Shown here in pieces: positions 1 through 8,747 of a DNA stretch of 54,603 nucleotides; within the stretch, counting starts at the first letter, position 1, and each line of letters starts with the position of its first letter. Source of the stretch: JAJTFW01 sp964534995 (GTDB lineage: Bacteria > Bacteroidota > Bacteroidia > AKYH767-A > OLB10). Where the stretch lies: NCBI GenBank assembly GCA_964534995.1, contig CAZHSC010000015.1, positions 1-54,603 on the forward strand. The letters are read 5' to 3'. The translations under genes and the position numbers were made by a program. Below the pieces are notes generated by a model. It ran no database searches and was not told where the DNA came from. It saw only the letters and a program-made list of their open reading frames with translations.

Positions 1-245
1 TTGAAAGAAAAATATCCCAGTGCCGGCAACACAACAGCGCAGTAGAGTACAAAACCGCATATCATTCCGTAAGGGGAGGCCGGTTGTCGCCGGTCGCTGG
101 TAACGATTTTATAAAACTCCTGTAAACTCAGCATGGATACGGGTAGGAAAAGCAAAGCAAAGGAGAGGGGGCCCCACCAAACCGCGGCTATAATGCTGCC
201 TGTAAATACAGTGCCTGTGATGATTCGCTGCCAGAAGTTGCTCAC
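1..245 (-). CDS. cdsA: Phosphatidate cytidylyltransferase, N-terminal part (cut by window edge)
   Basis: Reading the minus strand from a GTG at 245 gives about 81 residues, open to the window edge, beginning MSNFWQRIITGTVF. Two hydrophobic helices (around residues 8-36 and 62-80) are separated by LQEFYKI and a short polar loop. This is how the multi-span membrane enzyme CdsA begins; CdsA makes CDP-diacylglycerol from CTP and phosphatidate for phospholipid synthesis. The catalytic signature lies in the missing C-terminal part, so the name rests on N-terminal appearance and on position after ftsH and a LUD gene, a common Bacteroidota order. The GTG overlaps the DUF2007 stop codon by four bases (GTGA), suggesting translational coupling. 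Confidence 0.7.
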   Translation of the reverse strand, partial: MSNFWQRIITGTVFTGSIIAAVWWGPLSFALLFLPVSMLSLQEFYKIVTSDRRQPASPYGMICGFVLYCAVVLPALGYFSF

Positions 246-469
246 ATTAAATCGCTTTCAGTAAGTATTAGTTGCGCCCTGGTGAGATTTCCTACTTCTA
301 CATATAATTCAATCTCACCAAAGATATAAGAGGAGTCCTTTTTGTTTATTTTAAAGGATGTGATACCTTCTCCGGTAAGTAGCGAGATAGCAGCTTCTAT
401 TTCAAGTGGTTTGCTGCTTGAAAACAGGAGCGCGAAGCCGGGTCCTTTATCAGGAGATATTCCTGTCAT
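242..469 (-). CDS. DUF2007-family small protein (putative signal-transducing protein)
   Basis: The 75-residue soluble protein has the pattern of the DUF2007 family: a start like 'FSSSKPLEIEAAISLLTGEGI' (residue positions about 16-36), then an alternating beta strand region and a C-terminal helix with LTRAQLIL. It has no signal peptide or membrane segment. Family members resemble small ferredoxin-like folds and are called putative signal-transducing proteins, but their biochemical role is not established. The start overlaps the end of the LUD gene by 20 bases and its stop overlaps the cdsA start, so it is part of the rsfS-ftsH-LUD-cdsA transcription unit. A shorter start is not available because no other early Met exists. 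Confidence 0.75.
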   Translation of the reverse strand: MTGISPDKGPGFALLFSSSKPLEIEAAISLLTGEGITSFKINKKDSSYIFGEIELYVEVGNLTRAQLILTESDLM

Positions 470-1094
470 CGATTACAAAAATATAGACTTGCCTGGGTCC
501 ATGCGCGCCTATAACGGTTTTACCTTCGATATCAGCGGTACGCCCTGGACCACTTACTATGGAGATAGCGGAAGGTAATTTAGGGAATTTATACCTCAGC
601 CAACTCATGGCATCTTTTAAGTCAAGCGTAATTTTACTTGCATGGCCCAGGATGATATGTACCGGAGCATAGGCAGGTACAGTGCGTGACTGGGTGCCTG
701 AGGAGAGTACCACACTGCCGGTACGGGCTATCATGCATTCGCAACTGCTAACAGCTACTTCGGCCATGTCTATATCCGATGGGTTGACATGGTGTGGTAA
801 TTCACATTCGGTAAGCAGATTGCTGAGGCCGTCTTCAACGCATACTATGTTTTTCCACGCGTACTGTTCGCCAAGATTCACCAGCGACTCCATGAACTCC
901 AACTCACTTTCAATAAGAAAGAATTTGGCTCCTGTAGCTTCCGACTTCTCCGCGAATACCAGCAGGAGGTCTTCGTCGGTGGTATTATAAAGACCCGAAT
1001 CCAGGGGGACCTTTGGATAAGGATTATCCGTCTTCGCCAGAAGCGCTGTCCTTATTTTTTTCAGTACTTTTTCCCGGTTCGTACTTTCGTCCAT
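450..1094 (-). CDS. LUD-domain protein (LutC/YkgG family)
   Basis: The protein is 214 residues long. A helical N-terminus (REKVLKKIRTALLAK) is followed by a LUD domain with the characteristic ARTGSVVLSSGT stretch near residue 120, APVHIILG, and the closing SGPGRTADIE motif near residue 181. LutC-type proteins accompany iron-sulfur lactate-oxidation proteins in some bacteria, but in Bacteroidota a stand-alone copy commonly follows ftsH and its function is not settled. No lutA or lutB is visible here. The start lies 15 bases after the reconstructed ftsH stop, and the gene overlaps DUF2007 downstream, which indicates a shared operon. Cytoplasmic location is expected because there is no export signal. 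Confidence 0.85.
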   Translation of the reverse strand: MDESTNREKVLKKIRTALLAKTDNPYPKVPLDSGLYNTTDEDLLLVFAEKSEATGAKFFLIESELEFMESLVNLGEQYAWKNIVCVEDGLSNLLTECELPHHVNPSDIDMAEVAVSSCECMIARTGSVVLSSGTQSRTVPAYAPVHIILGHASKITLDLKDAMSWLRYKFPKLPSAISIVSGPGRTADIEGKTVIGAHGPRQVYIFVIDDRNIS

Positions 1095-1109
1095 GGTGTA
1101 CAGCCTTTC

Positions 1110-3144
1110 TTAAGCATTGCCAGTCGCGGCTTCTGCTGTTGGCGTTTGTTCGGAGGAGTTTTGGGCGCTGCCGTTAGGGGTGATCGCGTTTACCAGTTTG
1201 TCATTTTCCTCTTTATCCCAAACACGNNNNNNNNNNCAGGTCTTCTTTATAAATCACTTCCTTTTCCAGCAGGCGGTTGGCCAGAGCGTCGAGTTTTTCC
1301 TTGTTGGAACGTAAAAGATCCAGGGTTCTCATGTACGCAATGTCAATCATCTTTTTTACTTCCGCATCGATCAGTTCTGCCGTTTTTTCACTGTAGGGTT
1401 TGGTAAAGGAGTAGTCAGCATTTCCTGATGAATCATAATAACTGATATTGCCCAGCTCCTCATTAAGTCCAAATACCGCAACCGTAGCATAAGCTTGCTT
1501 GGTTATTTTTTCAAGGTCGCTCAGGGCACCGGTTGAAACAGCCCCGAAGGTGACTTCTTCTGCGGCACGTCCACCCAGGGCAGCGCAGATTTCATCCATG
1601 ATTTGTTCTTTGGTGGTGATCTGGCGCTCCTCGGGGAGATACCATGCTGCGCCCAGTGAATTTCCTCTCGGAACGATGGTTACCTTAACCAGGGGGGCTG
1701 TGTGTTGCAGCAGCCAGCTTACCGCGGCATGTCCTGACTCATGGTAGGCGATTACCTTCTTTTCATGCACCGAGATGATTTTATTTTTCTTTTCAAGGCC
1801 ACCTACTATGCGGTCAACCGCATCCAGAAAATCCTGGTGCCCGATGGATGTTTTATTGTGCCGTGCGGCGATAAGTGCGGCTTCATTGCACAGGTTGGCG
1901 ATATCGGCCCCTGAAAAGCCCGGGGTCTGTTTGGCCAGGAAATCCAGATCAACACCTGGGTCCAGTTTGAGCGGCTTGGCATGCACTTTAAATATTTCCT
2001 TACGTCCGTTCAGGTCGGGCAATTCCACGTATATCTGTCTGTCGAAACGTCCGGGACGTAATAAAGCCCTGTCAAGGATATCGGCACGGTTGGTGGCTGC
2101 CAGGATAATGACTCCTGAATTCGATCCGAAGCCATCCATCTCCGTCAACAATTGATTGAGGGTACTCTCACGTTCATCGTTGGCGCTGAAGCTGGGTTGC
2201 TTGCCCCTGGCACGACCGATGGCATCAATCTCATCAATGAAAATGATACTGGGAGCTTTCTCCTTTGCCTGACGGAAAAGATCTCGCACACGGCTGGCGC
2301 CTACACCCACAAACATTTCCACGAAATCGGAGCCGGAAAGAGAGAAAAACGGAACCTGTGCTTCACCCGCAACGGCCTTGGCCAAGAGTGTTTTTCCGGT
2401 TCCCGGAGGACCCACCAGTAATGCGCCACGGGGAATTTTACCACCCAGCTGAGTATACTTCTTTGGGTTTTTCAGAAAATCCACGATTTCCATGACCTCA
2501 ATCTTCGCCTCTTCAAGTCCGGCCACATCATTAAATGTGACTTTTACGTGGAGGTCTTTATCAAACAAGGTCGCTTTTGATTTTCCTATGTTAAAAATCT
2601 GACTGCCTCCCGGACCGCTACCCATTCTCCTCATGAAGAACATATAAATGCCGATAAGCAGGATAAAAGGAAATATCCAACTCAGCACATCCCAGTAACT
2701 ACGGTCGTTGTTGTTATAAATAATATTAACCCGGTTGGTTTCGGCAAGATCCTTTTGCACATCATCGAGGTCCTTCTTGAAACTTCCGACATCGCCAATG
2801 GTAAACGCAAAATGAGGACCTTCATTCAAGCCATTTCCAAAGGTTTTACGGGCTACCGCCTTAAATTCGGGCTTTGCCAGACTCGTTTTTTTGATGAAGA
2901 CATTGACGATTTCCTTGTTTACCACAACGATTTTGTCAACATCTCCATTTCTAACCCATGTTGAAAACTGCGACCAGGTAACTTCCCTTGCATGGTTACC
3001 GAAATCAAAGGAATTGATGATGATGATGACGAAAAGCACCAGGGCATAAATCCAGTATAAATTGAAGTTAAAACGGGGTGGTTTCTGTTTTGGGAAATTA
3101 TTACCCGCTTTCTTTTTTTCTTCTTTTTGCGATTGCTCAGACAT
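1110..3144 (-). CDS. ftsH: ATP-dependent zinc metalloprotease FtsH (crosses an assembly gap)
   Basis: FtsH is a membrane-anchored AAA+ protease that degrades unassembled membrane proteins and short-lived regulators. From the chosen ATG at 3144, a transmembrane helix lies at about residues 30-46 and another at 153-170, with Walker A GPPGTGKT at 245-252, Walker B DEID at 304-307, the SRH region with RPGRFDRQ, and the zinc site HESGH at 468-472. A TTG six codons upstream is a poorer start. Ten Ns at 1227-1236 interrupt the C-terminus. On the far side the minus strand reads RVWDKEENDKL and continues to a TAA at 1110-1112, a normal Bacteroidota FtsH tail. The placeholder length breaks the frame, so a naive call would stop wrongly at 1213. 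It lies 58 bases after rsfS. Confidence 0.96.
1227..1236. other. Assembly gap of ten Ns inside ftsH
   Basis: Ten consecutive N characters replace the codons between KEDL and RVWDKEEN of FtsH. Both sides are good FtsH coding sequence on the minus strand but in different frames across the placeholder. The gap length is therefore nominal, and about six residues (an EKIFGK-like stretch in homologues) are probably missing. Confidence 0.97.
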
Positions 3145-3202
3145 CTTTAATTTTCTGTTCAAATTGTATTTTATCAGGGAACTTAAACAATCAAACCGCT
3201 GT

Positions 3203-3595
3203 TTAGTTACCTTCTATTCTTTTAATTTCTGCATCTGCCCACAACTTTTCTATTCCATAATAGGCCCTTTGTTCGGGTTGAAAGATGTGTACTACCACGG
3301 TGATATAGTCGATTAACACCCACTGCGCATTTTTAATTCCTTCAATATGTGCCGGAATGTCCTTGCACTCTTTCTCCACCATTTCTTCTACCGACCGGCT
3401 CAAAGCCTCTACTTGTGTAGAGGAATCCCCCTGACAAATAATAAAGAAATCGGTAACCGCCCCACTCAGGCCCCGCAAGTCCAGCATCACGATATCCCTG
3501 GCTTTCTTTTCCTGTAACCCCCTGATAATAGCGTCTGTTAAAAACTCAGTCGCACTTTTTGTTTGCTTCAGGCTGACCCTGGCACTTTTTACCAT
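3203..3595 (-). CDS. rsfS: Ribosomal silencing factor RsfS
   Basis: RsfS binds ribosomal protein L14 on the 50S subunit and blocks joining of the subunits when growth slows. The 130-residue protein has the family core: LTDAIIRGLQEKKARDIVMLDL, then AVTDFFIICQGDS near residue 50, IEGIKNAQWVLIDY near 85-97, and VVVHIF with YYGIEKLWADA near 102-121. The length is usual for the family. It is the first gene of the minus-strand rsfS-ftsH-LUD-DUF2007-cdsA cluster and is divergent from birA, with 54 bases between the two start codons. This rsfS-ftsH arrangement beside birA is common in Bacteroidota. Confidence 0.95.
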   Translation of the reverse strand: MVKSARVSLKQTKSATEFLTDAIIRGLQEKKARDIVMLDLRGLSGAVTDFFIICQGDSSTQVEALSRSVEEMVEKECKDIPAHIEGIKNAQWVLIDYITVVVHIFQPEQRAYYGIEKLWADAEIKRIEGN

Positions 3596-3615
3596 TCTTT
3601 GATAATTCGTATACG

Positions 3616-3623
3616 TAGATTTG
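3616..3623 (+). promoter_or_regulatory. Bacteroidota-type -7 box (TAGATTTG) for birA
   Basis: TAGATTTG fits the TAnnTTTG consensus of the Bacteroidota primary sigma factor. A TTTG at 3598-3601 could be the -33 element, although the 14-base spacing is shorter than usual. The birA start codon lies 26 bases downstream. Confidence 0.5.
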
Positions 3624-3649
3624 CAAAATTACTCATTTTTGAACCTGAA

Positions 3650-4390
3650 ATGAACCTAATTGTACTTACTTCTGTTGATTCTACTAACAATTATCTCCGC
3701 CAATTGTGTGAAAAGGGAGAGGCAGAAGAAGGGACCGCCGTTTTGGCTCTGGAGCAAAGTGCCGGTAAAGGGCAGAGGGGAAGAACCTGGGAAAGCAGGG
3801 CCGGACAAGGCCTGTATCTTTCTATATTGCTGATGCCGGAGAATTGCCCTGTTGAAAAGCAATTTCAGATCAATAAAGCAATTGCGGTAGGGGTAGCCAC
3901 CTATGTGGAATCCCGGTGTGAGGATAAAGTACAGATTAAATGGCCCAATGATGTGCTGGTTTCCGGTAAGAAAATCTCCGGGATTCTTATCGAAAATAAC
4001 ATCCGTGGTCATAAGTTATCTTCTGTGATTGCAGGAATCGGTGTTAATCTGAATCAGGATGAGTTTACCGATGAGTTTAACACGCCTGCCACTTCATTGT
4101 TCCATCTAAACCATCAGAAATTCGTTCCGGAAACGGAAGCAAAAGCATTGTTTCGTGAAGTTTGGAATGCCTACTGTCAATTGAACGCCGGTGAGGAGCA
4201 ATGGATCGAAGCGCAGTATGCCCATCGCTTGTATATGAGAGGGGAAATGGCTGTTTTTATGAAGGGTGAAGGACTTTTCAGCGGCGTTCTTACCGGGGTG
4301 GATGATGCAGGACTCGCGATGATTGAAGAAAACGGCAAGATCATACGGGCCAGTCACCCGGGTATCCGCTTTTATGTAAGGGGTACTTGA
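3650..4390 (+). CDS. birA: Biotin--[acetyl-CoA-carboxylase] ligase
   Basis: The enzyme activates biotin to biotinyl-AMP and transfers it to the lysine of the acetyl-CoA carboxylase carrier protein. From the ATG at 3650 the protein has 246 residues and starts directly in the catalytic domain, so it is a monofunctional ligase without the DNA-binding repressor domain of E. coli BirA. Visible signatures are SVDSTNNYL near residue 8, the biotinyl-AMP loop GKGQRGRTW at 39-47, KWPNDV at 97-102, and GKKISGILIE from about 106. A small C-terminal domain follows. The frame is open further upstream, but those residues are not ligase-like and the -7 box would then lie inside the gene. Confidence 0.95.
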   Translation: MNLIVLTSVDSTNNYLRQLCEKGEAEEGTAVLALEQSAGKGQRGRTWESRAGQGLYLSILLMPENCPVEKQFQINKAIAVGVATYVESRCEDKVQIKWPNDVLVSGKKISGILIENNIRGHKLSSVIAGIGVNLNQDEFTDEFNTPATSLFHLNHQKFVPETEAKALFREVWNAYCQLNAGEEQWIEAQYAHRLYMRGEMAVFMKGEGLFSGVLTGVDDAGLAMIEENGKIIRASHPGIRFYVRGT

Positions 4391-4393
4391 ATT

Positions 4394-4798
4394 TTATGTA
4401 TTGGTCTTTTCCCTGTATTTGTTGACCAGCATATTCAGGAAGTTTTTCAATGGTTTTTCAGCTACCATCTTAAGGAAAGGGTTAAGGTCGGCATCAAAAA
4501 ATAATTGTAAATCGCTGGTTTGCGCATCTTTACTATCAATTTTGCAGATGAGTTTCAGATCGAAAGGCGCCTTTTCATGCTTCGTCATCACCACCTCCGA
4601 ATCCGGGATTTTACTTTCATATTTTAATCCCAGGCTGGCCATACCCTTTATGGTGAATTTACAGGTGTCTCCATCAACGGTAAATCCTTCAACCTGCTCA
4701 GGCATCAAAGTGCCGATATTGTGGAAATCAGTGAGGAAATTGAATATTACGGAGGCAGGCTGCTGTATCGTTACTTTGTCCGATTCGATTCTTGTCAT
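4394..4798 (-). CDS. SRPBCC-fold protein
   Basis: From the ATG at 4798 the product has 134 residues with a helix-grip (START/Bet v1-like) pattern. It begins with a beta strand (DKVTIQQPASVIFNFLTDF), has MPEQVEGF and MASLGLKYESKI in the middle, and ends with a long amphipathic helix (PLKNFLNMLVNKYRE). Such folds bind hydrophobic ligands or act as polyketide-cyclase-like proteins, but no specific function can be assigned. An upstream extension of 48 residues is open but unlike the family, so it was dropped. It is convergent with birA, only three bases apart, and lies downstream of pyrE on the same strand. Confidence 0.8.
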   Translation of the reverse strand: MTRIESDKVTIQQPASVIFNFLTDFHNIGTLMPEQVEGFTVDGDTCKFTIKGMASLGLKYESKIPDSEVVMTKHEKAPFDLKLICKIDSKDAQTSDLQLFFDADLNPFLKMVAEKPLKNFLNMLVNKYREKTNT

Positions 4799-4952
4799 AT
4801 GGATTTTTTTTCGCTTTAAGTTCAAAAAATATCTGTGTTCAACAGGGTGTTTGGGGCGTGATGACCTCCTTGTATAAGCCTTGCAGGAGGAAGGATTGAC
4901 CGCCGGTCTGAAAATATAATTTTGACGCGAAAGTAAAACCAACTCCCATGCT

Positions 4953-5588
4953 TTATAGCCCTTTCCAACCCTCGGGCTTTTTACGCCATGCTTCGAGCGC
5001 GGGAAGGTCGTTTTTTGAAATATAGCCGCTGAGCAGTGCTTGTTTAATCAGGTGTTCGTAAGTGCTTAGAGAATATACCGGACATGCAGCCTTCTTGAAA
5101 TTGTCGGTAGCCACATCAAAGCCGTAAGTGAAAATAGAAACAAGACCTTTCACTATGACATGATTGTTGCGAAGTTCCTGAACTGCTTTGATACTGCTTC
5201 CTCCTGTTGAAATCAGGTCTTCGATGACTACTGCTGTTTGGTTAGCCTGTACTTCCCCTTCAATAGTATTTTGCCTGCCATGCTCTTTAGCCGATGATCG
5301 TATGTACACAAATGGGAGGCCCATGGCCTCGGCTACCAAAACGCCCGGGGCAATGGCGGCGGTAGCTACTCCGGCAATTAAATCGGGCCGGCCAAATTTG
5401 CTCTCTATTAATTTTACCAGCTCCTGACGGATAAAAGTACGTACCCTCGGGTAGGACAATGAAATCCTGTTGTCGCAGTAAATAGGTGATTTCCAGCCGG
5501 AAGCCCAGGTGAATGGTTGCTCGGGCTGAAGTTTGATGGCTTTGATTTGAAGCAGGAATTCGGCTATTTTTGAAGCAGTTTCATCCAT
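4953..5588 (-). CDS. pyrE: Orotate phosphoribosyltransferase
   Basis: PyrE converts orotate and PRPP to orotidine monophosphate in pyrimidine synthesis. From ATG 5588 the product is 211 residues. WASGWKSPIYCDNR near residues 28-41 is the orotate-site segment, and the type I phosphoribosyltransferase PRPP loop VVIEDLISTGGSS spans about 120-132 with the two acidic residues at 123-124. IAGVATAAIAPG near 71-82 and the flexible-loop lysine region SSAKEHGRQN near 98-107 also fit. A longer start at 5624 adds 12 residues that lie across the likely promoter. It is divergent from the NUDIX gene. Confidence 0.96.
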   Translation of the reverse strand: MDETASKIAEFLLQIKAIKLQPEQPFTWASGWKSPIYCDNRISLSYPRVRTFIRQELVKLIESKFGRPDLIAGVATAAIAPGVLVAEAMGLPFVYIRSSAKEHGRQNTIEGEVQANQTAVVIEDLISTGGSSIKAVQELRNNHVIVKGLVSIFTYGFDVATDNFKKAACPVYSLSTYEHLIKQALLSGYISKNDLPALEAWRKKPEGWKGL

Positions 5589-5593
5589 GATTA

Positions 5594-5601
5594 CAAACCT
5601 A
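5594..5601 (-). promoter_or_regulatory. Bacteroidota-type -7 box (TAGGTTTG) for pyrE
   Basis: On the minus strand TAGGTTTG matches TAnnTTTG, and a TTGG about 20 bases upstream could serve as the -33 element. The box ends five bases before the pyrE ATG, which implies a very short or absent 5' leader. Confidence 0.5.
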
Positions 5602-5650
5602 ATGCATTCGTTTGAAAATACCAATCTTTTAAAGAAGCCTCTTATTGCCT

Positions 5651-6289
5651 ATGTATAATGTTTATATAAATGAACGATTGCTTCGCTTTGTGAGTGTGCA
5701 CGATTCATTGGGAAATGCGGAAATGGTTTTAAAACTTTCCGGAAACGAGTCTAAACAGGCGCTGGCGACCATCGTTGAAGCATTTGAGAAGAATGAACAT
5801 ACTGCATCAATTGTACTGCAGACAACCGACATTGATAAAAGCTGGAAGACATTTAAATCTCTGTATAAAATCATGGAAGCAGCCGGTGGAGTAGTTATAA
5901 ACGAAAAACATCAGTTGCTCATGATTTTCAGAAATGGCAAATGGGATCTTCCCAAAGGTAAAATAGAGCAGGGGGAAGAGGCGGATGCGGCGGCAGTTCG
6001 TGAGGTCTTTGAAGAATGTGGAGTGGGCATGCTTAAGTTATCAAAGCAAATTGAAACTACTTTTCATACTTATCTCTACCATGATATAAAAGTTTTGAAG
6101 AAGACCTTTTGGTTTTTAATGAGTACGATTGACACAACACCTCCTGTGCCGCAATATGAAGAAGGGATTCTGGATGTACAATGGATGAACAAGGCGGAAA
6201 TTAAAAAGGCGCTTTCCAACAGCTATAATTCAATAGCGCGTTTGTTAAAAGAACAGGTTATTGAACCGGAGCACGGTTTATTGGGCTGA
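5651..6289 (+). CDS. NUDIX hydrolase
   Basis: NUDIX enzymes cleave nucleoside diphosphates linked to another moiety. From ATG 5651 the protein has 212 residues. The first 70 residues are an extra N-terminal domain (MYNVYINERLLRF) and the Nudix fold begins at GGVVINEKHQLL near 79. The Nudix box runs from GKIEQGEEA at 103 to REVFEECGV ending at 125, with the metal-binding glutamates of REVFEE present. The substrate cannot be read from the sequence. A TTG two codons earlier is the alternative start. The gene is divergent from pyrE and convergent with the NlpC/P60 gene. Confidence 0.88.
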   Translation: MYNVYINERLLRFVSVHDSLGNAEMVLKLSGNESKQALATIVEAFEKNEHTASIVLQTTDIDKSWKTFKSLYKIMEAAGGVVINEKHQLLMIFRNGKWDLPKGKIEQGEEADAAAVREVFEECGVGMLKLSKQIETTFHTYLYHDIKVLKKTFWFLMSTIDTTPPVPQYEEGILDVQWMNKAEIKKALSNSYNSIARLLKEQVIEPEHGLLG

Positions 6290-6353
6290 TTTTTTATTGA
6301 TGAAGCAGGGCCTTTTTCATGAATCAGTATTTTCATGGAGGCAGGAACCGGTG

Positions 6354-7127
6354 TCAAAGCAATCGTTTAATCAGGCGGAGGTTGTGTGTATATTTCCTGA
6401 CATCGCTGTTAAAAATACCATGGTGGTCAATATTGTCAACCCGTACCTGTCCGGAGGAATGGATGATCTTATTTTTTGAAACCAGTATACCTACATGTGT
6501 GATACGCCCTTCTTCATTGTCAAAGAAGGCAAGATCGCCGGCCTGGCTCTCATCCAGAAGATGCACACTGTGTCCCTGTTCGCTCTGCATCCAGGCGTCC
6601 CTTTTCAAGGCCATTCCCGAAAGCTTGTAAGCCATTTGGGTTAATCCGGAACAATCGATACCAAAAGGACTTCTGCCTCCCCATAAATAGGGGGCATTAA
6701 GGTACATAAAAGCGTTTTCGACGATAGTTTTGCCCATGACTGCAGTATCCGATTGCCGGGCATTACCTTCAAAATTATAACTGGTGGTTCCAATCCTGCA
6801 ATTTCCACTTCGGTACCAGGGCAGATTTGAGCCCAACAAAATCGAAATAATACTTTGATGGTTGATGAGAATCTGAACCAGGTCGTAGCTGAGGAAACTT
6901 CTGCTTTTCTGTAATTCGTTATAGTCGGTAAGTGAAAGTGCTGCGTGCTGCGACTTTTGAATCCAGCCTTCATAATCATCAAAGGTGAGCCGGATTTTTA
7001 TCCACTCCGCCTGTTGTTCCAGTACGGTGAATGTTTCCCCAAATAATACCTGGGTTACCTGTTCACTGCGGTGCGATGCTTCGGCACGTACAGGGATGAT
7101 GCTGAGGGGGCAGATACCGTAGTTCAT
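6354..7127 (-). CDS. NlpC/P60 (C40) peptidase with SH3-like N-terminus
   Basis: The 257-residue protein resembles murein-peptide endopeptidases that cut gamma-D-glutamyl bonds. An SH3b-like region occupies residues about 10-60 (IPVRAEASHRSEQV, GWIQKS). The C40 domain has the catalytic cysteine in GIDCSGL (Cys159) and the histidine in RITHVGIL (His211), and AGDLAFFDNEEG lies between them. No signal peptide is visible, so it may act on recycled peptides in the cytoplasm or be exported by another route. The start is 39 bases after the thiolase stop on the same strand, which suggests co-transcription. Confidence 0.9.
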   Translation of the reverse strand: MNYGICPLSIIPVRAEASHRSEQVTQVLFGETFTVLEQQAEWIKIRLTFDDYEGWIQKSQHAALSLTDYNELQKSRSFLSYDLVQILINHQSIISILLGSNLPWYRSGNCRIGTTSYNFEGNARQSDTAVMGKTIVENAFMYLNAPYLWGGRSPFGIDCSGLTQMAYKLSGMALKRDAWMQSEQGHSVHLLDESQAGDLAFFDNEEGRITHVGILVSKNKIIHSSGQVRVDNIDHHGIFNSDVRKYTHNLRLIKRLL

Positions 7128-7166
7128 GTGTTTTCCGCCATATAAGAGGAGGGTAAAGCCGCGGTA

Positions 7167-8345
7167 TTAAATGCGTTCAATAACAATGGCGGAGGCGCCG
7201 CCGCCACCGTTGCAGATTCCGGCCGCGCCGGTTTTGGCATTTCTTTGCTGGAGTACGTGCAACAGGGTAACAACAATTCTGGCACCCGAGCAACCCAGGG
7301 GATGACCGATAGATACAGCTCCGCCGTTTACATTTACCTTGCCGGGATCCAGTTTCATTTCCTTATTGTTGGCCAGCGCCACTACCGAAAATGCTTCATT
7401 GATTTCAAAAAAATCAATATCATTTATTTTAAGTCCGGCTTTTTCTATAGCTTTCGGTAAGGCCTTGGCGGGAGTAGTGGTGAACCATTCAGGTGCCTGC
7501 TGTGCATCGGCAAAGGAACGGATTTTTGCAAGCGCTTTAAGACCCAGGGCTTCGCATTTTTCTTTGCTCATCAGTACCACTGCCGCCGCGCCATCATTAA
7601 GGGTACTTGCATTGGCCGCGGTTACGCTGCCGTCCTTAATAAACACAGGTCGTAAGGAAGGAATTTTATTAAAATCTACTTTCTTGTATTCTTCGTCTTC
7701 GTTTATGATGATAGGATCTTTGCCTTTTTGGGGGATACTCACCGGGGCGATTTCATCCCTGAACAAGCCCTTCGCCCATGCGGCCTGCGAACGTTTGTAG
7801 GATTCAATGGCATAGGCATCCTGCTCTTCACGGCTGATCTTGCATTCGCTGGCGCATAATTCAGCAGCATTACCCATATGGTAGTCTTTGTAAACATCCC
7901 ACAGGCCATCTTTCACCAAACCGTCAATCATCTGAGCATGACCTAAGCGGTATCCGTTACGCGCTTTATCCAGATAATAGGGTACCGAACTCATGTTTTC
8001 CATTCCACCGGCAACCACTACATCGTTTTCTCCAAGCATGATGCTTTGTGCGCCCAGCATGATGGCTTTCATACCTGATGCACACACTTTATTAACGGTA
8101 GTACCCGGAACTGTATCAGGGATACCGGCAAAAATAGAGGCCTGAGTAACGGGAGCCTGTCCAACATTTGCCTGCAATACATTTCCCATATACACTTCAT
8201 TCACCCATTCAGGCTTGACCCCACCTTTTTCAAGGGCGGCTTTGATGGCGATAGCACCCAGTTGCGTGGCGGGAATTCCGGCTAAAACTCCTGCAAAACT
8301 GCCGATAGGGGTACGTACGGCAGAAACGATATATACTTCTTTCAT
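7167..8345 (-). CDS. Thiolase (acetyl-CoA C-acetyltransferase)
   Basis: Thiolases condense or cleave acyl-CoAs. From ATG 8345 the protein has 392 residues, typical for the family. The nucleophilic cysteine is Cys88 in VNKVCASGMKA, the NEAFSVVAL loop follows near 320, the catalytic histidine lies in SIGHPLGCSG near 348, and the second cysteine lies in GICNGGGGAS near 378. These fit biosynthetic or degradative acetyl-CoA acetyltransferase equally well; no hydroxyacyl-CoA dehydrogenase neighbour decides the direction. The upstream seven-codon extension overlaps the promoter and was rejected. Confidence 0.93.
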   Translation of the reverse strand: MKEVYIVSAVRTPIGSFAGVLAGIPATQLGAIAIKAALEKGGVKPEWVNEVYMGNVLQANVGQAPVTQASIFAGIPDTVPGTTVNKVCASGMKAIMLGAQSIMLGENDVVVAGGMENMSSVPYYLDKARNGYRLGHAQMIDGLVKDGLWDVYKDYHMGNAAELCASECKISREEQDAYAIESYKRSQAAWAKGLFRDEIAPVSIPQKGKDPIIINEDEEYKKVDFNKIPSLRPVFIKDGSVTAANASTLNDGAAAVVLMSKEKCEALGLKALAKIRSFADAQQAPEWFTTTPAKALPKAIEKAGLKINDIDFFEINEAFSVVALANNKEMKLDPGKVNVNGGAVSIGHPLGCSGARIVVTLLHVLQQRNAKTGAAGICNGGGGASAIVIERI

Positions 8346-8363
8346 AGTTACGGTATAGGAGCG

Positions 8364-8371
8364 CAAAATTA
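8364..8371 (-). promoter_or_regulatory. -7 box (TAATTTTG) for the thiolase gene
   Basis: On the minus strand TAATTTTG fits TAnnTTTG and ends 18 bases before the thiolase ATG. No clear -33 element was identified. Confidence 0.4.
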
Positions 8372-8735
8372 GCTAAAATGCCATTATCCGCCACCGTATC
8401 TGTATTGCCGGTTGAATTGAACTGATAATTGCTGTTAACGACTGATCTTGCGCTATTAAGAGAAAATAGCAAGAGGAGGTATAGCTGGCTTTTATGGTTT
8501 TTGTTTTTTATGAATGGCTGAACTTCTCTTACCCTGAAAGCAGTGAAAATGAAAACTTAAATAGTCCTTTAAATTCCGTCCGCAACTTCTGTGTTTGGAA
8601 AAAGAACAAATCGTTGCAGGAAGTTCCGGTTAACCCTTCGGAATGTTGAAAGAACCGGATGACTAAATATTTAATTTCTCATTTATATTAGATTACGAAA
8701 AGCTTGATTTTCAGCATGACTCCTGATTAATTTCA
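8372..8735. other. Intergenic region between divergent thiolase and DEAD helicase genes
   Basis: About 364 bases without a credible gene. It separates two divergent promoters. I see no strong hairpin, RNA gene or repeat in it; a long leader or small RNA cannot be excluded. Confidence 0.5.
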
Positions 8736-8743
8736 TACCTTTG
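8736..8743 (+). promoter_or_regulatory. -7 box (TACCTTTG) for the DEAD-box helicase
   Basis: TACCTTTG fits TAnnTTTG exactly and ends four bases before the ATG at 8748, so transcription would start at or inside the start codon. No good -33 element is visible at normal spacing. Confidence 0.5.
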
Positions 8744-8747
8744 CCGG

